Of a stretch of DNA of 64,000 nt, positions 55,521 to 64,000 are shown piece after piece. A program made the translations under genes and the position numbers. The first letter of the stretch is position 1. Each line of letters begins with the position of its first letter. The notes below the pieces were generated by a model. The model worked only from the letters and a program-made list of their open reading frames with translations. It was not told the DNA's origin and did no database searches. The stretch is from Limonium bicolor. Lineage: Eukaryota; Streptophyta; Magnoliopsida; Caryophyllales; Plumbaginaceae. The stretch covers positions 86,174,300 to 86,238,299 of the forward strand of contig CM041777.1 of NCBI GenBank assembly GCA_023374045.1. The letters are read 5' to 3'.

Positions 55521-57428
55521 TGTTGGGTAAAAACCTAACGGCAAGAATACCGGTCGATTATAGCAAGTTTTCCTAGAAGTGTCCCTCCAGGTTATCGAAT
55601 CCAGGGGAGGCAGCGTTTTAGTTTGATTAATATTTAAGATCAAAACAAAGTAAAATAACTCAAGTAACAGGGGGTTTTGTTTGTTTGAATTACTAAGTAC
55701 TGAAGCAAACTGTAAATAAGAACAAGGGTAATAAATGCAAGAGCAACAGTGAGCAAAACAATGATGTTTTTGAATTAATGAGAAGGAAAATTCCGGTTTA
55801 CTAATCCTCCAATTTCTTCGGTTCCTTTCTCAGTGTGTTTACCGATATCTAGATTAAAATCCTAGATCAGAATTATTCCACGTTCGGTCTCCCGCTCGGT
55901 GGAATCTAATTAACAGCTAATAAATTTTAACTCTCGTTACAAATTTATTAATTGCTAACAGCTTTAAGAAATCCAGTTTAATGATCAGTTAATATCCTAG
56001 AGGAATTACCATCTCTAAATTAACCGGTGCTGTTCCTGTTGTCTATTATCTACCGCAGTTCTCACTTATAAGCAGATAAACAGGTAAAATCCAGTAATTG
56101 GCCAAATCACAAGATTTATAATAATAAATAAGGGACAACACTTTAATCTGTTAAAATGGTAAATCACAAAGATAATGGAACCTCAGAATTTGGATTACAT
56201 AGTAAACCGAAATTTATAGAAATTACTCAGCCATGGAAATGGAATTACTGCAACAATATGTAAATAACATTAAAGAAGAAAAAGAAGAAGAAACTCTGTT
56301 TTAAGGCTCTTTGATGGAGTCTCTGTGCACAACCAGCAGTTCCTCCGCTCAATCTCCAGGTAATGGTGTAGTCCCCAGCTGCTTGTATGTTCCAGATTTC
56401 TATGGATGTATGTGGTGTTTTATGGAAATGGTGATATGGGTAGTACGTGAGAAATGAGATGGAAATGGATGGAGGAGTGTAATGGATGAGGAATGGAATG
56501 GTGTAAGAGAGGGAGGAGATATCCGATGGATTTTTTTGTGTGTTTGAATGAGAAGGAGAGAGCTCTATTTATAGAGCCTCTGTATTGATACGTAACAACA
56601 GTATATGGTGGTGGAGATGAGGCTGGAATTAGTGAGTGGAATGGTGGGTGGTGTTGCTGGTTTTAGGGAAATAATTTGATTTAGTGGGATTGTGGATAAT
56701 TGAAAGCAGCACGGAAGGGACAAAATAACAGTGCGGAAGAAATACTGGAAAGGATGATTAGTGCATGGGGCGGTGGTCTGTTCGAAAGAGAATTTTATTC
56801 TCTTTTCTTCCTTTCGCGAGCTTACAGATGTCCGCTTCTAGCCATATGGTCCGGGACTTGAGTTCTGTATGAAGTCCTGGACCGTATCATTGAAACAGGT
56901 CGAGGGTTTGCTCTGATTTGTGGTCCGGACTTAGGGTTTGTATAAAGTCCCGGACCATGGTGTTAAAACAGGTCGAAAGTCCTTTCCTTGTGTGGTCCGG
57001 GACTTAAGTTGTGTATAAAGTCCCGGACCATATTTGAATTCCAGTCGAGATTGATGCTTCATAGTGGTCCGGGACTTAAGTTATGCAAAAAGTCCCGGAC
57101 CATGTCTGTATTCAGGTCGAGATTTTGAGTCACAATGTGGTCCGGGACTTAGCTCCAGAATCAAGTCCTGGACCATGCTTGAATTTAATTCGAGAGTTTG
57201 TTGTCTTTGACTCAAATCAGTTTGTTGATTTTCCATGTGTTCCACTAGTGATAGGAATGTGTTTCCTTTGAGATTAAAAATCTGAAAAAGCACAAAAAAC
57301 CATAAAAGAAGACAATTGCAAACAAGAAACATAAAAGTGCTCATAAGACAAGGAATTTAGCAGTCAATGGTAACAGATTAGGCATCAAAAGACCCTTTAG
57401 AAATAGATAAATTCCTGACTTATCAACA
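55521..57428 (-). repeat. LTR 3 (5' LTR of unit 2 and 3' LTR of unit 3)
   Basis: 1908 bp. TATA box at 56566-56573 and hairpin array at 56848-57174. It is flanked by a primer site on the left and a polypurine tract on the right. Confidence 0.92.
56848..57174 (-). repeat. Five-unit 73-bp hairpin repeat in LTR 3
   Basis: Same array as in LTRs 1 and 2. The second unit lacks one G in its arm, giving a bulge. Confidence 0.9.
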
Positions 57429-58797
57429 TCCCCACACTTAACCTTTGCTTGTCCTCAAGCAATTACTGCAATCAAAAAGTACCAAAATTTCCAAAAGCGG
57501 GGATTTATCAGGTCAGGAAAATGTTCAAGGAAATCTAATGCTGAAAAAAAACAGTCATAAGAGACAGCGATTAGTACTGCAAGTTTTCTTAAACAGTGAA
57601 GATAGAGTGTTTGACAAATGCATGAGACTATCATCATAACTATTTAATCCAAACTTTACTCAGGGCTCTACTTTCCATTTGCTTTCCACAATTCATTGGA
57701 CGACAAGGGGCAAGAAGTAATGTCATATTCCACATTACCTTTCATTACCACATACTCATAATCAAGGAAGAATTTGCAATAAACTGTTTAGCATGAAAGA
57801 ACTTTCCTTCCAATTTTTCTGAGTAAGCATTATTCATTTCATCCCCTCAGACTTTTTCTCCCCATCCTTGTAGCGGTGTTGGGCCTTCTATCCCAGATCA
57901 GATGATCTTAGGTAGATAAGTGATGAGGCACTCCAAGGGCTTAATTACCGAATGGGAGAGGTCTGTTCCGGTTCAGAGTAGATTAGAGGAGTACCTTGCC
58001 TTTGTCCTTTCCTTCCATTCATTCCAAAACTTTCCAAAAGCCCCAAAGTTAGTTCAAACAAAATAGTCACACAATGGTCTCACCTTTTATTAAAGGAAAT
58101 AGATGTAAATTTTAACCAAAACCGACAATCCAAGCAGTATAACCAAAGTTCTTATGACCGAAATTTTAGATTAAATCTCAAAAATGTTTGCTACTTGTAT
58201 GTTATTCCTGACTGATGCATCTGACCACAGCTGAAAACCAAGTATGTCGAATTAAAAATTTTTGTGGAGGGTCATCAAAGGTTAGTGAAGGGAAAATAAG
58301 TATAGTCAGGAGCCACAGAAAACAAATAATTAGATGTGCAACCCCCTTTACTACTTCCCCACACTTTGAGAATAGCAATGTCCTCATTGCTACTAGAATG
58401 TGATTATAGTGCAAAAGAAAGAATAGGACTCCCCTGAATAATCGATGAAGATGATGTCCCCACACTTATGATAAAGGGGGGTTGTGGAAATTTTGGCAGA
58501 GTCTCCTTTGTTTTCTTTCGATATTGCACACAAAATGTTGGCAGTCCTGTTTGAATATCACAAAGCAGCAGACAAGATATTTGCAAGGAAAGCAGTGAAC
58601 ATAACCACGAAGTGTAAGTGGCAGGAGTACCAAAATAACAACAACAATCCAAAAAGAAAACGAAGGTCACCAGAAGTTGCAACCTAGCAAGCTAAAAGAC
58701 ATTAAAACATCACAAACGTCAACGTCAGCTGAAAATCAAAAAGTGCAATAAAAGATAGATGAACTGATGTAGCAGGGGGCATAAACCAAATCATAGA
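57429..58797 (-). other. 3' UTR of unit 3 with polypurine tract and hairpins
   Basis: Near-identical to 34544-35910. It has the primary polypurine tract and hairpin at 57429-57462, the second set near 58357-58392 and a third tract near 58457. No gene. Confidence 0.6.
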
Positions 58798-60101
58798 CTA
58801 CCGCCGGGGCATGCGCCAAGACTCTAACTGGGAGAAGCGCTCATCATAAGCCTGGAATCGGGCCTCCTGCTGAGCCTGGTACTCAGCAAACTGAGCAGCC
58901 TGCTGAGCCTGATACTCAGAAAACTGAGCAGCCTGTCGAGCCTCGTACTCAGTATGACGGGTCTCTAAAGATGTGAGCCTCTCACCATACCCATCCAGAC
59001 GACTTGCAAAGCCGTCAAAGTATGCTGTAGCGGTCCCCCTCCAGTCTCTGAACTCGTGTAGCAACTGCTCATAACCCGGGGCCGGATCAGCAGGCATCGG
59101 GAAGTCCGGGATCTCACCACCAGCAGCATCAGCAGCGGCCTCAACCTCATCAACAGCCTCAGCCTCATCAGCAGCCTCAGCAACTCGGGGGGCGCGTGCA
59201 GCGCGTCGGCGCTTCACCCACCCGTCGTTCTTCTCCCACTGGAAGAATCTCATCATGGTCATATCGAGAGTAGATCGAGGGTACTGAGGCTCCTCATCAG
59301 ACACATCTACCCCTTTGGCAGCCATAACGAGTATATGAGGTGTGGAAATGGGAGAGAGGCGGAATGATCGGTCTGAACCACCCGGCGCATAGAAGTAAAG
59401 ATGATGCGATGCATACTAGGAGGAACCCCTGCAGCGGCATAGGCGTCGTCCAGGATGTAACGCATAAGCCAGCAGTCATATTCATTCAAATCGGCACACT
59501 CCCGGGGGCGAACATTAGACATCAGTATCCCTAAAAGCAGACGCTCTCTAGGGGTGGGTAGCTTATCCCCTGTGACAACCTGCTTGTCCCGGTTATTCCG
59601 ACGCTGCCGATTTTGAACTTCGGGATCAAGGACAATCAAGTTAATATAGTGTGCCTTAGCTTGTCGAGTCAATAATTGCATATTAGCCCTATTCTCCGCA
59701 GTCGGCATCCGAACAGCTATGGGCAAGTTCATACAACGCCTAATGCTAAGAGCATCCACAGAGATATTTTTGCCTTTGACCACAGAAGTAATAGTATCCC
59801 CGTCATCACTCACCGTTGCATTAGCATAGAACAACTTTACCAGTCTCGGGTAGAATTTCCCCCCTCGAGTCAACAGAGGTACCCATCCACGTGCATTAAA
59901 CAGTGCTTCTAAATCAAATTCAGCAATTAAGGTCGGACACACTGACCTTTCAGGTAGTATTTTTCTCTCGCGAGCATGGTACCAATTCCTAGCCGCTTCA
60001 TTGATGAAGTCGGAATCGACTGTCTCCCGGACCCGGAGTGGAGGAGCGTCTGATGAAGAAGAAGCCCCGGCAGTGTTGTTTCGAGCGCGCTTTGGTGCCA
60101 T
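58798..60101 (-). pseudogene. Third ORF of unit 3, single frameshift
   Basis: Two frames, 60101-59307 (264 residues) and 59325-58798 (175 residues), overlap at the same one-base deletion as in unit 1 (near 59322). Unlike unit 1, the second part has no amber codon; a three-base deletion removes the Gln codon at that place. The coiled-coil end with repeated AEYQAQQ units is complete. Sharing the deletion with unit 1 but not unit 2 shows that the array order does not follow simple descent. Confidence 0.8.
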
Positions 60102-60816
60102 TGGAATTTTGGATCAGGGATTGTTGGGTTGGTCGTGTGAGTGCGCGGGGTGGAAATTTGGAGTGGGAATTGGTGTGGCGGCACTGGGTTGAGGTCGGTG
60201 GTTGTGTTTTGAACTGGGGCAGGGGGCGAGTTTGGTGTGGAGATTGGACCGAGAGCAAGGGAGTGGGTGGGTGCGTACTGGTGAGGCGATGGTGAAAGTC
60301 AGGTGGTGAAGGGTGGTGAATGTGGAGCGACTTCGAGAGCGAGGGAGTGGAGTGGTGGTTGGTGAAGTAGGTTGTTGGGCGCGAGGGTGCGGTGCGGGTG
60401 TTTGGAGAAGTCGACTGGGTGTTGGGCTGGTGAGGGGCGACAAAGGAATGGAGAGGTGGTGGTGTGTTGGCTACGGCGGGCGAAGGCGACGGAGGTGGTG
60501 GTTCGGGGTGCGACGCGACAGGGCGGAGGGTTGGGTGGTGTTGCGAGGGTGATGGCGAGTGGCGACGAGGTGGTGGTGGTGAGTTGGGCTACTGGTGGAG
60601 TGTGGTGCGAAGAACAGAGGGAGAAGGGAGGTGGTTGTGGTCGCGGTGCTGGTGTGGTGGTTGGTGTCGATGGAGGTGGGCGCGATTGGACGAGGGAGGG
60701 CGAGGCGAGAGCGAGAGAGAGGGAGTTAGGGATTTGAGTGAGGCTGAAGGTAGAAGGGAGGCGGGAGAATGAAGACGACCGTGTTTCAGTTTTTTTTTTT
60801 TTTCGTTAGCTGTGTT
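60102..60816 (-). other. CT-rich leader of third ORF, unit 3
   Basis: Same as 37218-37932, with a longer uninterrupted A-tract in the sense strand (~60791-60803). No gene. Confidence 0.45.
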
Positions 60817-61069
60817 GGTCCGGGACCTAGGATATGCATGAGGTCCCGGACCGCTATGCTAAAATAGGTCGAGAGTGCCTCTTGTTTTGGGTCCGGGACT
60901 TAAGATTTGTATAAAGTCCCGGACCATTATCTCCAATTCTCGGAAATGTTCTCACTCGTGGGTCCGGGACTTAAGATTTGGATCAAGTCCCGGACCACCC
61001 CCTATTTTCCGTTCGAGAGTTGCCATGGCCTCTGGTCCGGGACTTAAGTCTTGTATCATGTCCCGGACC
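60817..61069 (-). repeat. Four-unit 73-bp hairpin repeat, unit 3 internal
   Basis: Same as 37933-38184. The first hairpin keeps the compensated ACCT/AGGT arms. Confidence 0.9.
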
Positions 61070-61299
61070 ACCCTGTTTATTTCAGCCGAAGAGTTTCCTA
61101 TGTGGACTCTGTTTCTCCTCCTTCATCCATCCTACACTGTGACAACAAACAACTAAAGGAAAACAGCTAACAAAGGAATTAGCATATGTAAAATCATGAA
61201 TTAAAATGAAAATCAAGAAGATAGAAGAAAAGAGATTGGGTTGCCTCCCAATGAGCTGCCCGTCTTTTCGGTCTTTGGCTAGACCGTGTAATTGTAAGA

Positions 61300-64000
61300 T
61301 CAGTATGGAGGATCATGCACCGTGATCACCGAATGGACTTCGGCGATGTCACCACTGAGATAGTGTTTCAACTGAGATCCGTTTACTTTGAAAGTCTCCC
61401 CTTCCGCATTGATTAAACCTATGGCTCCATAAGGCGAGACACTTGTGATTGTGAACGGTCCAGACCAGCGAGATTTCAACTTTCCCGGGAATAATTTCAG
61501 ACGGGAGTTGAATAGAAGCACCTTATCTCCAACGTTAAACTCACGTTTTACCAAAAGCTTGTCATGCCACCTTTTCGTCTTTTCCTTATAGATTTTGGCA
61601 TTTTCATATGCTTCCTCTCGAAATTCCTCCAAATTGCACAACTGCATCTTGCGCTTCTCACCAGCCTTTTGTAAGTCAAAATTTAATGCTTTGATGGCCC
61701 AAAAGGACTTATGCTCCAATTCTACAGGCAAGTGACATGCCTTGCCATATACCAATTTGTACGGAGACATACCTAAGGGGGTTTTGAAGGCAGTGCGATA
61801 TGCCCACAAAGCATCATCTAGCTTGAGTGACCAATCGCGTCTAGAAGAGGTGACAGATTTTTGAAGGATCCACTTGATTTCTCTATTTGTAATCTCGGCT
61901 TGCCCGTTTGTCTGTGGATGATATGGTAGGGAGACCTTGTGTCGTACGCCATATTTCTGTAGAAGGGCTTCAAATTGTTTGTTGCAGAAATGGGTACCTC
62001 CATCACTAATGATTGCTCGCGGAACACCAAAACGAGTGAATATATTCCGCTTCAAAAATTTGAGCACTACTTTTGCATCATTAGTTGGTGCTGCTATTGC
62101 TTCAGCCCATTTTGTAACATAGTCTACTCCCACCAAGATGTAGAGGTTACCTTGTGATGATGGGAACGGCCCCATGAAATCAATGCCCCAAAGGTCGAAT
62201 GGTTCAACTTCCAATATAGAATTCAAGGGCATCTCATGACGTCTAGATAGGTTCCCTTGCCTTTGGCACTGGTCACATGTAGACACAAACTGATAGCAAT
62301 CTTTGTTCAAGGTCTTCCAAAAGAAACCTGCTTCCAAAACTTTTGCGGCTGTTCGGGCATGACCGAAATGACCTCCTGCTTCTCTTGAGTGACAATGATC
62401 AAGGATATCTCTTATTTCAGGATCAGGAACGCATCTGCGAATCATCCCATCCGCGCAAACCTTGAAGAGAAATGGGTCGTCCCAAAGGTAATGCTTGACT
62501 GTGGAGAAGAACTTCTTCTTCTGCTGATATGACAATTCTGGAGGAACAATGCCCTTGGCTAGGTAGTTTGCAATATCAGCATACCAAGGGTCTGTGGGAC
62601 AACTGATCGTGTAGACAAACTCATCAGGAAAATACTCGTTAATCGGCTTGCCATCATCTGGAATTTCCATACGGGATAAGTGATCTGCCACTCCATTCTG
62701 TGCTCCAGGTTTGTCCCTAATTCAATGTCAAACTCCTGCAAAAGTAAGATCCATCTAATTAAGCGAGGTTTAGCATCAACTTTTCCAAAGAGATACCTGA
62801 GAGCGGAATGGTCGGTGTGCACAATGACTTTGCTGCCAATAATGTATGGTCGAAATTTGTCACATGCAAAGACAATTGCCAGCACTCCTTCTCCGTTGTT
62901 GTGTAGTTCTTTTGTGCCTCATTCATAGTCTTACTAGCATAGTAGACTATCCTTAACACCTTGTCATGTCTCTGACCCAAAGCTGCTCCCAATGCGTAAT
63001 CGCTGGCATCACACATTATCTCAAAAGGTAATGACCAATCAGGAGCGACAATAATAGGTGCAGAAACCAAATTAGCCTTGAGCAAATTAAAAGCATCTAA
63101 GCACTCTTTTGTAAATTCAAATTTTACATCTTTAATTAACAGATCACAAAGAGGCTTAGAGATCCTAGAGAAATCCTTAACAAAACGCCTATAAAAACCT
63201 GCATGACCGAGAAAACTTCGGACATCCTTTACCGACGATGGTGGTGGTAGTTGCTCTATTACCTCAATCTTTGATTTGTCTACCTCGATCCCTTTCTTAG
63301 AAATCTTATGTCCGAGCACGATGCCTTCCTGCACCATAAAGTGGCACTTCTCCCAATTGAGCACCAAGTTAGTCTCCTTGCACCTAGCTAAGATTAAATC
63401 CAAGTCTCTCAAGCATGAATCAAAAGTAGGTCCAAAGACAGAAAAATCATCCATAAAGATTTCGATGCACTTTTCAATAAAATCAGCAAAGATAGCAGTC
63501 ATGCATCTTTGAAATGTAGCTGGTGCATTACACAAACCAAAGGGCATGCGTCGATAAGCATAAGTACCATATGGACATGTAAAAGTAGTTTTCTCTTGGT
63601 CTTCCTTAGCAATTGGAATTTGAAAGTAACCGGAGTAACCATCTAAGAAACAGTAATAGTCTTGTCCTGCAAGCCTCTCCAACATCTGATCAATGAAAGG
63701 AAGGGGGAAATGGTCTTTCCTAGTGGCGGCATTTAATTTCCTATAATCAATGCAAACTCTATGCCCGGTAATAGTACGCTGAGGAATTAATTCACCTTTA
63801 TCATTAGGTACCACAGTTAAACCTCCTTTCTTAGGTACGACCTGTGTGGGACTTACCCATTCGCTGTCAGAAATAGGGTAAATGATACCTGCATCCAAGA
63901 GCTTGATGACTTCCTTTTTAACCACCTCTTTCATGTGCGGGTTCAGTCTTCGTTGAGGCTGTCTTGCTGGTTTGTCATTCTCCTCAAGGTAAATGCGGTG
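61300..64000 (-). pseudogene. Pol of unit 3, partial, frameshifted in RNase H
   Basis: The window ends inside the region before RT. Frame 63934-62759 holds RT with [11 protein letters not shown] and FMDDFSVFG and the start of RNase H. One-base deletions near 62884 and 62721 shift the frame inside RNase H. The last frame, 62691-61300 (463 residues), holds the complete integrase with HHCC and DDE blocks and reaches the normal stop. A three-base insertion near 62517 adds one Lys. Protease and gag of this unit lie outside the window. Confidence 0.88.

Larger units (their letters stand above)
32638..64000 (-). mobile_element. Tandem array of three LTR-sharing Athila-like Ty3/gypsy elements
   Basis: LTRs at 32638-34543, 44029-45936 and 55521-57428 (1906, 1908 and 1908 bp) are almost identical. 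By eye there are about ten differences between the first two. Each adjoins a polypurine tract on its right, and the second and third also adjoin a primer-binding site on their left. Each middle LTR is thus the 5' LTR of one unit and the 3' LTR of the next. Periods are 11391 and 11492 bp. The third internal region runs off the window. Such arrays can arise by unequal recombination between LTRs of sister copies, or by assembly error in near-identical repeats. Confidence 0.85.

Overview
The window is plant nuclear DNA, almost certainly from an angiosperm, made almost entirely of nested and degraded transposable elements. I see no ordinary host gene, tRNA or rRNA gene. The evidence is Athila-type Ty3/gypsy elements with a primer-binding site for tRNA-Asp, two Ty1/copia elements, a long-TIR Mutator-like element (MULE) carrying a Plant Mobile Domain gene, a foldback MITE and spliceosomal introns. 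I cannot name the species.

Layout. (1) 1-7721: an old non-autonomous Athila-like element on the minus strand. It has gag and protease only, a truncated 3' LTR (598-1627) and a complete 5' LTR (6140-7721). The first ~600 bases look like the start of a further related copy. (2) 7722-10187: AT-rich DNA that may hold part of a chromovirus-type LTR. (3) 10193-13951: a decayed minus-strand copia element without gag. It has a 5-bp target duplication and non-canonical TA...TA LTR ends. (4) 13957-16870: intergenic DNA with degenerate TCGGGT-type repeats and a 408-bp near-perfect foldback MITE (16116-16523). (5) ~16876-27043: a 10-kb MULE with ~0.8-0.9-kb GC-rich terminal inverted repeats. Its genes face inward: a Plant Mobile Domain gene on the plus strand, and a FAR1/MULE/SWIM-type transposase with a probable OTU-like tail on the minus strand. 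Between them lies a tandem array of F-box pseudogene fragments. (6) 27044-28430: unassigned DNA with a small MITE-like element. (7) ~28430-32637: a second minus-strand copia element, interrupted inside gag. (8) 32638-64000: a tandem array of at least three near-identical Athila-like elements on the minus strand that share LTRs (LTR, internal, LTR, internal, LTR, internal and on past the window edge). The array sits inside the copia gag.

Each array unit (~11.4-11.5 kb) reads, in its own sense direction: LTR, tRNA-Asp primer site, gag-protease-RT-RNase H-integrase as one long frame, a conserved post-pol motif, four 36-nt hairpins at a 73-bp period, a CT-rich leader, a third ORF (Transposase_32-like domain plus coiled coil), a 3' UTR with repeated polypurine motifs, and the next LTR. 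The same 73-bp hairpin repeat occurs five times in the U3 part of every LTR. Each unit carries different inactivating lesions: pol is intact in the first, gag in the second, and the third is cut by the window edge.

The most interesting signals are: the hairpin repeat shared by U3 and the internal region; a stem-loop with an invariant AGGA loop and a covarying stem beside the polypurine tract and at a second site, present in both Athila-like families; the MuDR-like convergent layout of the MULE with a Plant Mobile Domain gene in the second slot; and F-box fragments amplified after they acquired a stop codon. Two stretches (about 22140-22960 and 51712-53502) are full of single-base deletions and look like unpolished long-read sequence, so lesions there should not be trusted.
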